Source: Hymenochaete sp. R1 | Taxonomy: Eukaryota; Basidiomycota; Agaricomycetes; Hymenochaetales; Hymenochaetaceae | Reading direction: 5' to 3' | NCBI GenBank assembly: GCA_019400425.1 | Contig: JAFREE010000112.1 | Span: forward strand, 1-64,000 | DNA length: 64,000 bases | Shown: piece after piece, positions 12,803 to 24,834 of the stretch | Layout of the letters: the number at the start of each line of letters is the position of its first letter | Position numbering within the stretch: the stretch's first letter is position 1 | The notes under the pieces: model-generated | Told to the model about the DNA's origin: nothing | The model's input: the letters and a program-made list of their open reading frames with translations, nothing else | Database searches by the model: none | Program-made: the position numbers and the translations under genes

Positions 12803-13956
12803 ATGAGACCGACTGCTGCACGCCTCCTCAATATTCTCGTCCCCGTCAAAAGGTGTGAAAATCTAGATAATTCCTTTCGAGTTGTCGCTGAGCCTTTCTT
12901 GTTAGATGTATTGACTACACAGTGAAGATCCGTGTCAACCCGCAACAGACCGGCGTTGACACCAATGTCAAACATTCCATGGTGTGTTCGCTTGCATCCT
13001 CAATGTCGTGAATCCATACTGATGAAAGGAGCTTTTTAGAACCCCTTTGACGAGATTGGTGCGTTGTATCAATCTTGCTGGTGAACTGTTGCCTTATTCA
13101 CTTACCTGGCTCATTGACTCCATCAGCCGTCGAAGAAGCCGTCCGTCTCCGAGAACGTCTTAAGGACAAGGTCAAATCCATCAAAGTCCTAACCATCGGC
13201 CCACCCAAGTCCGTCGACACCCTCCGCACCGCACTCGCTATTGGTGCCGACTCCGCTATCCACGTCGAGGTCCCCGAGAGCACACCGCCGCTCGAGCCCC
13301 TTGCCGTCGCCAAAACCATTCGCGCGGTCATCGAGAAACAGAAGGAGGCAGGCGACGTGGACATGGTCATCATGGGCAAGCAGGCAATTGATGACGACGC
13401 TGGCCAGACGGGCCAAATCCTTGCGGGGATTTTGGACTGGCCGCAGGCGACGTTTGCGAGTAAGGTGACGGTGGATACGGAGAAGAAGGTTGCGAATGTG
13501 GTGAGGGAGATTGACGGAGGGTTGCAGGAACTCAAGTGCAAGCTTCCTTTGGTGGTCACTACGGATTTACGGTAAGACTTGCTTACTTCTGCTAGGTTCT
13601 TAAAGCATCGCTGACCTCCATCCCTTTCTCAACAAGGCTGAATGGTAATGGCTGTCGACATTATCTGTATTCCTTCACGCTAACGTGATTGTGTAGAACC
13701 GAGATACGCGTCGTTACCGAATATCATGAAGGCCAAGAAGAAACCTATAGAAAAACTTTCCGTGGCTGATCTGGGTGTGGACCTGAAGCCTCGATTAGAG
13801 ACCATCAAGGTCACTGAGCCTCCAAAGCGTGTTGGAGGTGGAAAGGTGCGCAGTCATTTTCTTCACCTGTCTCGCACTTTTATTGAAGTATGTCAGGTTG
13901 CGAATGTCGACGAGCTTGTTGCGAAGCTGAGAGAAGCTGGAGTGGTCCCATCTTAG
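12803..13956 (+). CDS. ETFB: Electron transfer flavoprotein beta subunit
   Basis: Seven exons: 12803-12852, 12906-12981, 13040-13058, 13127-13571, 13637-13644, 13697-13845 and 13897-13956, giving 268 aa. Two exons are tiny: 19 nt (NPFDEI) and 8 nt (completing DLRLNE). Both are flanked by good splice sites and are needed to keep the frame. Family hallmarks are [76 protein letters not shown], and the beta-subunit signature [25 protein letters not shown]. With the alpha subunit it passes electrons from matrix acyl-CoA dehydrogenases to ETF-ubiquinone oxidoreductase. No cleavable presequence is obvious, as is usual for ETFB. The intron 2 acceptor was placed at 12905 so that [10 protein letters not shown] is retained. 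Confidence 0.95.
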
Positions 13957-14670
13957 GCACTGTAGTTGTTATATGCTAATTGACATGTGCTTCGGGAACT
14001 CAAAAACAATCGTTTCAACACGAGGCTATCTATCCCAGCAAACGTTTGCGCTTACGGTCGAGATGACATCTTCTCTACTTCAATGACCAATTCATCTCAA
14101 GCAGTCAACCCACATCATATATTTTGCCTGTTCATCAAGAGAGCGACCCTTATTGGAGCTCTGGTTCGCAGTGGGATACGATCCGACTTTCTGTTCGGTC
14201 TTTGATCCTATTCGTTCGGGTTCTTGATTTTTTTTTCTTGTGCACTCACAACCCCGACTACGTTCCAGTGATACTATGCAGCATGCGCATGTGGAACCCA
14301 ATCCATTTGGGTTCAAGCTGATAGATACACATGTGATGGTCTGCGTTTAGCAACCAGTCTTGACGTGAAGTCCAAATAGACTCGCGTTTTCTATGCGCCA
14401 ACGTGATCGATTAGGATGATGATTTCTTATTACCGCCTATTCCCCTGCGCAAATGCGATTGTAAGTGTTAGGATCTCTCTTAGAAAAAGCAGCGTAGAAC
14501 GCAAGGATAGATCAGAACCTGCCATCCTCGTATAATATGTTGAAGTGCATCAAATATAGGGAAGAGTCTCAAGCTGAAACGTAAGCATAGATTGTTTTCC
14601 TCTTTTTGCTTGGACGAAACGCTCAATAAGTGTATACAACAGAAAAAAAAGAGGGATGACGCCAAGTTTG
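13957..14670. other. Intergenic region, no gene seen
   Basis: About 700 bp between ETFB and repeat A. It is AT-rich and short frames overlap on both strands. No conserved motif, tRNA-like cloverleaf or repeat was recognised. Confidence 0.5.
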
Positions 14671-16164
14671 TGTCAGCATCCATCTGACCGCGTCAACAAC
14701 AACAATCATCAATAACGCGGTCCAAATGCGCCAAACTGCACAGCTTCCCGATGCGTGGATTGCATTCCACTCTTCAAATCAAGACCTGGCCAATCCCTTC
14801 GAGCAAACATTCGCCGATTTCATTGTTATTCAGGGAACAAAGGCTCAGTGACATCCCAACCAGCCCAGTCTCTTCTGCTATGGCCCAACCATTCCAGACT
14901 AGACTGGAATGTCGTGACCGTTTCTCGAGTGGTTGTTCTCTAGAAAGTAGCACAGCTTTCGAAATTTCCCAGGCTCTTTGGTCCAAATTCTATAAAAGAC
15001 GTCTCCTCTCGCTCACCTTTCGTCTCCCCATCTCTCCCTCGAACCACTACCATCCCTTTCAAGGGACGAGGGATCTTCATCATAGCCACTCAAGGCTTCA
15101 TCCTCTACTGTGCTCTCAGGCTCTGCGCGATGCCACACATCACTCCTTCATACTTCTGCCACTCCGCATCCTTATTCTCCGTCGTCTGCACCATATAACA
15201 CATACACATACACATGCACACCGCAGACGACACGAGCACACGTAGTACCACACTGGCCGGTTCGAGATAGAGGTATGTGTCACTCACAGTAAACTCTTCG
15301 TACTCATTCCTCCTTCAGACAGCATCATTGCGGGGCTGGCAGCTCCAACCAGAGTCCGCCACCGTGTCAGCCGCATCAACCAAGCATCTCTCGACGGCCA
15401 GGGCAACAACCCAATCCAGGCTTCTACGGTGGGGGTGGCCGCATCGTGGATAGTGAGGCATTGAATTGGCCATGTAAATATAGAGCTTTCCACTCAAGTA
15501 GTTAGCATACTGACTCACTGTCTCTGTCAGCCTCAGCATATTAATATTGGTCTTCCGCCTCAAAAAAGGCGTGTAGGCAGAGGGCTGTCATTTCAGTGAC
15601 AGCACAGTGAGTCTGGGTGGATGGGCCAGCTCACTCGAGGGTGCTTCTTCCCAGTCGCACTCTCGATACGCCGGGGTCAGGCGAAATGACCGGGGTTGGC
15701 CAGTCTTACGAGATTGGGTTAACAAAAGGAAGTGGGTGGCAGGGCCTCTTCTACTCCCGACGTACTATGGCGATGGGTTCGACTGAATTGTCGCTTCCTG
15801 TTCCTGGTGCTTATATGCGCGGAGCCATTCTTGTTTCGACCGAGTATTGGGCCGCCATTCTGCGGAGGCATGCTGATTCCTAGTTTCTGGTAAGTGGAAT
15901 CTTTCTCTTTATTGCAGGCTTCGGCTCACCTTGTTTATCAGGACCTGACGACAGATGGATATTATTTTATTGGGGGCAATATACTGATGATATATTGCAA
16001 TTTCTTTTCTTTCGAAAAAAACGATGCTTGGTCTGGCTCGAGACCGGGAGTCGGCGCAAGATATCCATTATGGAGCCGGCGGGAGGTGGGTGGGCGGGAC
16101 CACCTCCGACGGTGAGTGGCTTTTTTCTCCTCTCCTCTCGAGTAGATAGCTTCTTGTAATATCA
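14671..16164 (+). mobile_element. Solo LTR-like repeat, copy A
   Basis: About 1.5 kb, sharing long near-identical tracts with copy B (21833-23350) and the split copy C/D (29495-35865). The left boundary TGTCAGC is common to all three copies while the sequence upstream differs, so it is a real element edge. The right edge (TAGATAGCTTCTTGTA..) is accurate to about 20 bp, and no clear target duplication survives. A TATA-like box (TATAAAAG) lies at 14991 in a tract shared by all copies, fitting an LTR promoter. No reverse transcriptase, integrase or gag frame is present. The sequence between A and B holds ordinary host genes, so they are solo repeats and not the two ends of one element. Guanine deaminase starts 400 bp downstream. 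Confidence 0.65.
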
Positions 16165-16562
16165 TACTTTGAAACTGTGGTGCGCAAACGTGATTAACTA
16201 GTTCTTCCATCAATTATTTGTGAGTTGAGAGCTTGAGTTGAGTTGAGGGAGGTCCCACTGCCACTAGCAGACGGGTCGACAAGCTCTTCCTCGAACCATC
16301 ATTTTGGCTGTCGAATTGGTGAACACTTTTGTTTTTGGAGCATCGATGCTACTTGAGCACCGACGGAGAGGGCAGCATTCTTATCGATATTCTTGAATAC
16401 TTCCATCTTGAATAAAACTTTGACGGGAAGGGAAGAAGGAAGAAGGAGGAAGTCGAACGCGTCGTTGGGCGCGCCAGCTGAGATTTCGACTCGGAATCGC
16501 CCGCTGCTCACTGGCATGATGTCGGGAAAGCTTCGTTTCAACCACTTTGTAACATTTATCAA

Positions 16563-18254
16563 ATGACGGGGAAGGCAAAAGCTCGTCGATGTTTGGGCAC
16601 GTTTATCGATATGCCGGAACTTGGGACCGTCAGAGTTCTTCACAATCACTGTGCGGGTGAGTCTTTTCTGCTTCACAGCGGTCTACTAATGCATATTATC
16701 GCTTTTCTGCAGAGGTCAACAGTAAAGGTTTCATCACTGCTTTTTACCCATACTGTAGCTCGTATAAGGTCATCCTTCCAGACAAAGGAGAGCCAGGCAC
16801 TGTACTCCTTCCTCGTGGTTCATTCTTCCTTCCGTCTTTCGTCGACCTTCATCTGCATGCCCCGCAATTTCTCTACCAAGGCACGGGACTGCATCTCCCA
16901 CTCATGCAATGGCTCGACGAATACGCATATCGAGCTGAAGAACGTCTTGATGCGGATCTGGGTCTTGCACGGAAGGTGTACACAAGGCTATCGGAGAGGC
17001 TTAAGGAGCACGGCGTAGGAGCTGTGTCGCTTTTTGGGACGATTCGACTCGAGACAAAGTGCGTCGGGATTTGAATCTCTTTCCCAGCTGAAAACGCCAC
17101 TGGTACTAATTTTCGCGAATGCTATCAGCCTGATCCTTGCAGAAGTCATGCAGGAAGCTGGCATTCGCGCCTTCGTGGGCAAACTTTCGATGGACATCTC
17201 TTCTCGACCCACCTATATCGAGCCATCCGCACAAGCCTCCCTAGAAGCCGCTCGTCTCTTTGTACGAAAAGTCCGTGAGTCGGTCATGGATCTTCCACAG
17301 GAGCGTCGGCTCGTTGAGCCTGTTCTAACGCCAAGGTTCGTGCCGACTTGCAGTGATGAAGTCTTGGCTGGATTTGGGCGGCTTTCGGAGGAGCTGGACG
17401 TACGGGTGCAGAGTCATCTTGCTGAAGCGAAAGATCAAGTAGAGTGGGTGCTCCAGGAACGAGGGCAGGCTGATATTGATATATTTGACAAGGTGCATTC
17501 TCATTTAGCTTTCTTTCAACACAATCAAAGAGAGTGTTGACAACACCCACTTAACCTTGATTGTTTTCCTCTGGTTTTTACCAGCATAATCTCCTCTCCG
17601 AACGTTCGATCCACGCACATTGCACCTACCCCACACCTTCCGACCTTGAACGTCTGTACACCCGCGGAACGGCCATCGCCCACTGCCCACTTTCTAATGC
17701 CTACTTTTCTGCACGTCCATTCCCACTCCGTGAAGCTCTTTCAAGCTCTGTTCGCGTAGGGCTAGGATCGGACATCGCAGGTGGATACTCTATCGACCCG
17801 CTCGACGCTATGCGTCAGTGTGTAATGGTGGCGAAGATGCGGGAGGGGACGAGGCAGGATATGGAAGCTGCTGGTATGAGTGTAGATAGGGGGCGATTGG
17901 ACGTGAATTGGATGGAAGCGTTGTATCTTGCAACGAAGGGTGGGGCTGATACGCTCAGTCTTGCGCCTGGGTCTGGCACTTTTGTTCCTGGAGCACCATT
18001 TGACGCGCAGTCAAGTAAGTCGAGTTTTCTTTGAAACTTGCAATGCCTGCGCTGATACTAACGTCCATACAGTCAAAATTTACGAGGAAGACCCACCAAA
18101 GTCTGAGGAGTTTGTTGGTCTCGGTGAGATGGACTTGTTCGACGCACCGGATGAAACAGAGCCAATCACATTAGAAATGTTGGAGAAGTGGTGGTGCAAT
18201 GGAGATGCACGCAACATGAATGGATTATGGGTTCAAGGACAAAAAGTGTATTAA
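16563..18254 (+). CDS. GUD1: Guanine deaminase
   Basis: Five exons: 16563-16656, 16713-17058, 17129-17492, 17585-18014 and 18073-18254, giving 471 aa in frame. The zinc-hydrolase core is visible: FVDLHLHAPQF (HxH metal ligands), TNLILAEVMQEAGIRAFVGKLSMD, SIHAHCTY (third metal His), IAHCPLSN, and VGLGSDIAGG (metal Asp). The tract LYQGTGLHLPLMQWLDEYAY is the guanine-binding loop typical of this family. It deaminates guanine to xanthine in purine salvage and nitrogen scavenging. The second intron has a consensus TACTAAT branch site. Repeat A lies about 400 bp upstream. The start codon gives MTGKAKARRCLGTFID, agreeing with family N termini (..GTFI..P). Confidence 0.95.
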
Positions 18255-18449
18255 ATGCTCATATGCAAACAAAAAATTGAAAGATAATGCATTTCTCATT
18301 CATGAGTCAGTCAATTCCTACAAGAAGCTCAATTTTCGTTTCTCTGATGGTAAATTACAAATATTAGCTTTTTCATCGGTTGTGCAAAGCTCATCACGGA
18401 CAAGTCGTGGTGGAAAGTATCTTACTCGGGTATCTCCCAGAACTCTCAA

Positions 18450-21041
18450 TCATCTTAAAAATGAGTTGAAGAACGGTCCGGGATTATATCTCTCCCTTGG
18501 AAGGAAGCTATGCTGCTCAGGACCCACCAACTCGAGCTTCAGATTCTTGTTCGCCTCATTGACCTCCACCGACTTGTCACTGTAAGCTCGTCTGTCGGTG
18601 TCGGAGACCGTCGCTGTCCGACCAAGATCGATGAGACGGAACCTGCGGTGGCGGCTGCTGCGCTGCCAGGGAGGGGACTGCAGGGGTCCGTTTTGGACGA
18701 GAAAGTTGCGCTGGTAGACGGAGTTGTGGAGGTAGCCGGCTAAATGCAGACGACGGAGGAGGGACATGCATTCATATCTGAATTCGAGAGCGTTAGAATG
18801 GGGTGGATAGAGGAAAGGGGCGATGGGCTTACCTTTCGTCTTTGGTCATGGAGTCGATGTCGGCCATGACCCCGCAATGTTCGAGGAGTAAGATGGGACT
18901 CAAGAATCCCTTACTACCATCCACTACTTCCGTTTCCGTTTCCTTCCCCTTCCCTTTACTTTCCGTTTTGTCGTCGACGTCGTCTTCTTCATTCTGGCTC
19001 ATGTTTTCGTCCTCATCTACATCCATATCTGTTTCGTCACCTCCCGACTCCTTCTGCTTGCTTTTCTCATCCTTCACCTGCTGTTTTGGGACTCTAACTT
19101 TCTCATGCTCGTCCGGCACATAATACCCATAGAACTGCGGAACGACCGCCCCCACGGGCGTCGGCTCTGTCATTGGTGAGATGACATTATACCCATTCCA
19201 ATGTTCGTACATATGCTGAGGGAAGCGCATATAATTCCTGGCCTCACGTTCGAGCATCTTCTCATGGTTCTCGTATTGGTCATCGGGCAGTGACAACTTC
19301 GCCGTGATGCTTACGCGCTGACTCGGAGGCGCCGGCGCACGCGCACCAATGTGTTCGCAAAACGGAGGACGGAACTGCACGAACCACGCGCGCAACGTCT
19401 TGTACCTGACTGAATAGAGTTCCTCTTTTGTGATGGCGCTGACGTCCCCGCCCTTGTATATCGCCGCGTATTGCTGGCGCATACCGTAGTTATTGCGATC
19501 TTTCTCCTCAAGACGCTCGACTTCCTTCGGGTCGAGTTTCGATCGACGCTCGTCTTCTTCAAGGTACCGATCCATGATACACGACATGCATGGCTTGGGA
19601 TCGACGAGCTGCTCGCGCGGAAGCTCCCATTCGACCTGGTACACGAAGGAGTGATGACCCTCGCCAATACGACGGCGCGGGGAGATGTATAAATGTGCCA
19701 GAGGGGTAGGTTCGTAGCCCTTTGGGCGGTCACCCTCCATGCCCTTGAATGCATTTTTCTGCTCCTCGGACATCTTGAGGTGGTAGTACCGCGTCTTGTA
19801 CTCTCTGGTGCCCCATTTGCATTGGTGGGCTTCTAGGGGATTGCGCTGCAGCTTCTTGGCCTCTTCGGAAGTGACTGCGAGGACGTTCCAAGGGTCGTGT
19901 ACGACAAGGTGGCGCGGGAGGAAGGCAAAAGGGACTCTTTGTTGGAAACGCGGGAGCGGTGCGCTGAATGGCACGAGCGGCCATGGGTCTGGATATATAT
20001 TTTGCACGTACATGGAGTTTTTCCCCTGAAAAACTCAAAATCAAATACTGATCGTCGATAAAACGAATAAACCACATACCAAGCCTTCTACGGATGTCTT
20101 ATCGAATTTGAGAGGCCTCCCGGTCTTACCCTGTGCAACTTGTTCTTCCAACCATTCAAGGTACTCCCCAGTCCTGTATGGCTGAATCTGGTGTGGTTCT
20201 TCTTCAAGGTCCGCCTGCTTGAGCTGGTCGGCCGCAGCGTCGAGCTCGCCGACCTGGCGCATATATGCAGCAAGTTTGCTTCCGGAAGCTAGCGGAGTGG
20301 CCGGAGCGTTCCATAGCACCGTGTTCGACGCGTAAGATATGATAGATGATAAGCAATTTGATACAAATAGGTAGATAGACACGGAAAGACGTACAAATAA
20401 CCCAAAGGCTAGGGCATGACGGGACGCGCATAACACGATAGAGGTCGTAGAGAGTCGCTCCCCAGATTCCACATCCTATACGAATATACACCACACGGTT
20501 CCATACACACCCACGAAAGATGCACGATCAAACAACACGAAGATTCAATTTCACGTAAGCGTCACAGAAAGCAAGCGAGAACACACTACTAACCGTTCCC
20601 CGTGTGCTTGCCTGTCGGCGTCTCCTTGAACGACGGACCATTCGGATTTCTCGGCCAAGACAAGAATATGAACCTCTCCATTCTGTTTCTCACCTTCTCG
20701 ACCTCGCTCCGCCCGTCCCTCCCGTACTCAGTGAGAGCGCTAGCGTCTGTCTCCGCTTCCTCCTTCCCCTTGCCCTTAGATTCCGGGTGAATGGCAAACT
20801 CGTCTTCCTTATTCCACCAACGAATGACGCGCGCCCAATCTGCGTCGGACTTGCGGAAGGTCTCAAAATCATGGTCGTCGGGTACGCGTGGATAGGAAAA
20901 GGTGAGCATGCCTGCTGTGCCTTGCACACCTGGGGCGGAGGTGTCAAAGGACATGGGCGTTTTGGGGGGCGGTGGGGGTTGAGAAGGAGTTTGAGGCGCT
21001 TTCGCCTTTCCTCTTCTGACTCTCGTCTTTCCCTTGGCCAT
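18450..21041 (-). CDS. Protein-kinase-like fold protein, probably a pseudokinase
   Basis: Multi-exon gene starting at 21041 (MAKGKTRVRRGKAK, basic and Pro-rich). A middle exon near 20090-20280 carries a helical charged tract. The long exon 18829-20013 carries GEGHHSFVYQVEWELP, an ATP-loop-like segment, and a Cys-containing insertion (CMSCIMDRYLEEDERR). After an acidic Asp/Glu/Lys-rich linker comes GFLSPILLLEHCG (hinge-like). The last exon has RRLHLAGYLHNSVYQRNFLVQ, aligning with the catalytic loop but with Ser where the catalytic Asp should be, and RLIDLGRT in place of DFG. It ends at 18450. This matches a kinase-like/APH-like family common in basidiomycetes whose function is unknown. It converges with guanine deaminase, leaving 195 bp between stop codons. 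Confidence 0.7.
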
Positions 21042-21832
21042 GGTTAACGGATATGGGTGAGATGATGGTGATAGGAAGGAAAGGAGGGAGAGGGTGGTAT
21101 TTATTCACAGCGAGTTGACAAAAGCAGCATGGCATTTACCTCACTTCATTTCGACGCGTCTTTCGATCGTCTACAGCCTTCTTTCTTCCCTTTCACCCAC
21201 TCTTTGGCTCGTTCTCCGAGCGAGCCTTTCAATCAACCATTTTCACAACAACTCATTATTTCTTTCTGTTAAAAGGCTGTTCCGGGAAAATATGTGACGT
21301 CTAATAGACGTCATTTCATTTCAGCAATTTCAATTGTCAACGAAAAAAAGCATTCGAACCTGCATCAAGAAGGAGAGCTTCATATCTACTGTGGAAAAGG
21401 AACCAAATTGTACAAATTGAAATGGAGAGCCTGGTATCAAAAGAGGGACATTCCGATCTCGCATCCAAGTTACAACTCATTCAGTCGATAGCGATGTTGA
21501 GATCAAGTGAAAGAAATGGCGCAAGACTCTACTCTACGCGTACAACCATCACCAACAAATATTGCATGGCTTTGGATAAATTGCACTTACATACAGCTCA
21601 GCATATTTATATGGGAAGCTTGCTCCAATCCTTCGAAGGATGGTCGGATATTAGCACAAAAATGCCATAATGGGGGATGAACACTCTTTCAGGCCTTTAA
21701 ACAGTCCAAAGCTAGATGCGCCTCCAATGCCTTTCTGCCTGGAACCGAATGCTGTATGAGCGTTTCGCTCGGTTGAAAAGAATTGAAGATCAAAGCCCAA
21801 GTCGAGGGACGTCTTTGACAGTCGGCGTAAAG
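21042..21832. other. Intergenic region, no gene seen
   Basis: About 790 bp between the kinase-like gene and repeat B. Short frames on the plus strand have no recognisable motifs or splice continuity. It should contain the promoter of the kinase-like gene at its left end. Confidence 0.5.
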
Positions 21833-23350
21833 TGTCAGCCCTCGACGCGTCAACAAATGTCAACAGCGCGGTTCAAATTCATGGAAGCTACACAGCCTCT
21901 CCGACTCGTAAATACACCACAATCCTTCGCATCAGGTCAGGTAGAACTAAAGGCGTATGGTACTTCTTCCCCCTCCCCCCCTCCGGCCTTCCCCGCGAGC
22001 AGATCTATCTCTGCACCATGGGCTACAAAAGGGACGTCACTATCAATATCCTCTGTGGCACAACAACCCAGTCCTTTTCACCATGACCCAACCATTCCAG
22101 ACTGGACTACTGGAATATCGTGACCGTTTCTCGAGTGGTTGTTCTCTAGAAAGTAGCACAGCTTTCGAAATTTCCCAGGCTCTTTGGTCCAAATTCTATA
22201 AAAGACGTCCTCTCTCGCTCACTTACCGCCTCCCCATCTCTCCCTCGAACCATTACCATCCCTTCATAGGGACGAGGGATTCTCATCATAGCCACTCAAG
22301 GCTTCCTCCTCTACTGTGCTCTTAGGCTCTGCGCGATGCCACACATCATTCTTTCATACCTCTGCCACTCCGCATCCTTATCCTCCGTCGTCTGCACAAT
22401 GCCACACACATACATAACCACATTGCAGACGACACGAGCACAGGTACCACACTGGCCGCTTCGAGATAGAGGTATGTGCCACTCACCGTAAACTCTTCGT
22501 ACTCATTCCTCCTTCAGACAGCATCACCGTGGCGAGTGGCAGCTCCAACCAGAGTCTGCCACCGCACCAACCAAGCATCTCTCGACGGCCGGGGCAACAA
22601 CCCAATCCAGGCTTCCACGGTGGGGGTGGCCGCATCGTGGATAGTGAGGCATTGAATTGGCCATGTAAATGCAGAGCTTTCCACTCCTACACATAGCATA
22701 CTGACTCACTGTCTCTGTCAGCCTCATCATATTAATATTGGTCTTCCGCCTCAAAAAGGCGAGTTGGCAGAGGGCTGTCATTTCAGTGACAGCACAGTGA
22801 GTCTGGGTGGATGGGCCAGCTCACTCGAGGGTGCTTCTTTCCACTGCACTGGTAGTCGCACTCTCGATACGCCGGGGTCAGGCGAAATGACCGGGGTTGG
22901 CCAGTCTTACGAGATTGGGTCAACAAAAGGAAGTGGGTGGCAGGGCCTCTTCTACTCCCGACGTACTATGGCGATGGGTTCGACTTCATTGTCGCTTCCT
23001 GTTCCTGGTGCTTATATGCGCGGAGCCATTCTTGTTTCGACCGAGTATTGGGCCGCCATTCAGCGGAGGCATGCTGATTCCTAGTTTCTGGTAAGTAGAA
23101 TCATTCTGTAGTTCCTAGCTTTCGACTCACCTTGTTTCTTAGGACCTAGCGACAGATGGACCGAGGATTATTGGGGGCAATATACTGATGATATATTGCA
23201 TAATTTAAAAAAACGATGCTTGGTCTGGCTCGAGACCGGGAGTCGGCGCAAGACATCCAATATGGAGCCGATGGGAGGTGGGTGGGCGGGACCACCTCCG
23301 ACGGTGAGTGGTTTTTCTTTTCTTTCGGGTAGATAGTCTCTTTCAATACA
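21833..23350 (+). mobile_element. Solo LTR-like repeat, copy B
   Basis: Same orientation as copy A and colinear with it. It opens with TGTCAGCCC, then CGCGTCAACA and GCGCGGTTCAAAT. The shared promoter-like tract has a TATA box at 22197. The shared 3' part contains TATTGGGGGCAATATAC and CTCCGACGGTGAGTGG. Several short indels separate it from A, for example near 22390-22450, suggesting old, independently decaying copies. No coding capacity is evident. It lies about 200 bp from the 3' end of the V-ATPase d gene. Confidence 0.65.
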
Positions 23351-23562
23351 GTTTGTCCTCGAGAAACGCCTTTCTGGCGCAGCTTGGGTGATTATGAACT
23401 TCGAGAAATGGCATTCGGTAGCGTCACTTCCCAGCACTAAAGTTAACTCGGTTAATTATGCATTGAAATTCTTGAAAGATGAGAAGTGCAATTATGAAGG
23501 GAATGCAATGTACAAGAAATAAATACGAACGATGCGAGCGGACGCATTCATGCATGCTAAGA

Positions 23563-24834
23563 CTAGAAAATAGGAATGAAGTCCTGAATGCGATCCCTCG
23601 CGTCCTGAGCGATACACTCTGCAATCCACGTAATACTCCTGATTTCATGCTCTTTGAGCTTCAAGTAGCTATAAAAGACTGCGTACTGGAACTGCTGAAG
23701 GAACGCTTGTTTGTTGAGATGAACCTCCTGCGCGATGAACTTGTCCTCGAGCTGTGCCGCGAGGCTATTACTATCCGAAGATGACGACGCGGACCCAACT
23801 GACGCGTCGAAGAACGCCCTATACTCCGCCACATGCTCACAAGCCTGCCTGACCTGATCCATCTCGTCCGCCCTCGCAAGCGTATTGTTCCCTTCCGGGT
23901 ACAGCACCCCAATATCAGGGAAGAGCCGTGCACGCTGTTCCTTGGAGAGCTCGGTGTTGAACGAGTTGATGGTGACGGAGAGCGTGCGGCGGTCTGCTTC
24001 GAATGCGAGGATGCGGTGCATGACTTCGGCGGTGGGGCCGCCGATTTGGGAGGTACAGAAGTGGTGGAAGTCTTCGAGGTAGGATTTGTAGAGGGTGTTG
24101 CGGATGATTTCGATGTTGAGGTCGTCGAGGTCGGCGGCGGAGAGGCAGTCACGGAAATAGGGCGCTGTGGAGGTTGAGTCAGTATTACAGGATATATTTT
24201 TTCTTGTGGCGAGAAGGTATCGTACCGAGAGGCGTCTCGACGAGCACGCTCTGATAAAGCTCCTCCACGTTCGTCGCAACACACAGTGCAGGCATCGTAT
24301 CAAACACCCCGAGCGGGTGACACCGCTCAAGCAGCTCATGCGTATCGCGTTCGTGGAGCGTGCCGGTGATGAGGAGGACGACGTTGTCGATCATGTAGGC
24401 ATAGGTGATGTAGTCGAGGAAGGTGGCGAGGGGTTCGACGGCGTTCGAGCGGAGAAAGTTAAACTGGTCGACGAGGAGCTGCGTGGCTTTGTCGTTTATG
24501 GTTGAGGTGGATATGGGGAGGGGCTCGTTGGCGAGGAAGTTGCCGTAGTCGGTGGAGGAGAGCTGCATGCGGAAGTCTGCAGAGAGAGAGCGACATTAAA
24601 AACAAGACATCAGTATTGGGGAATACATGCTGAAAAGATGCAGGATATGCATACCTTCGAGGGTGTCGCACTGGGTGAGGTTGGCATAGTGAGATTGGGT
24701 GAGGATGCCTGCTTTGTAACCTCTGACGATGCCCTCCAAGAATCCTCCAGAGACCTATATGAATATTTTAATATTATTTCGAATACAAGATGATGTGGAA
24801 TGAACGGGCATACGTTGAAGAGAAGGGCCTCCAT
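23563..24834 (-). CDS. VMA6: V-type ATPase subunit d (V0 sector)
   Basis: Four exons on the minus strand. The first is only 21 nt (24814-24834, MEALLFN) and continues as [20 protein letters not shown]. Later exons give [75 protein letters not shown] and a C terminus ending [10 protein letters not shown]. These are hallmark tracts of the V-ATPase d/AC39 family, and the IPIF end is nearly invariant. Total length is close to the usual 345-360 residues. Subunit d sits on the c-ring and couples the V1 rotor to proton pumping into vacuoles. A Ser/Asp-rich insertion ([13 protein letters not shown]) near residue 270 is less usual. Confidence 0.95.

Noticed and set aside
15105..15883. Small frames inside repeats A and B as genes
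   Set aside because: They recur only because the repeat recurs. Lengths and frames shift between copies through indels, and no motif is present.
20604..21047. 147-codon plus-strand frame opposite the kinase-like gene
   Set aside because: Antisense shadow of the first exon of the minus-strand gene, with Leu/Arg-rich composition and no domain.
14671..23350. Repeats A and B as the two LTRs of one retrotransposon
   Set aside because: They are direct repeats, but the sequence between them holds two intact host genes (guanine deaminase and the kinase-like gene) and no gag or pol.
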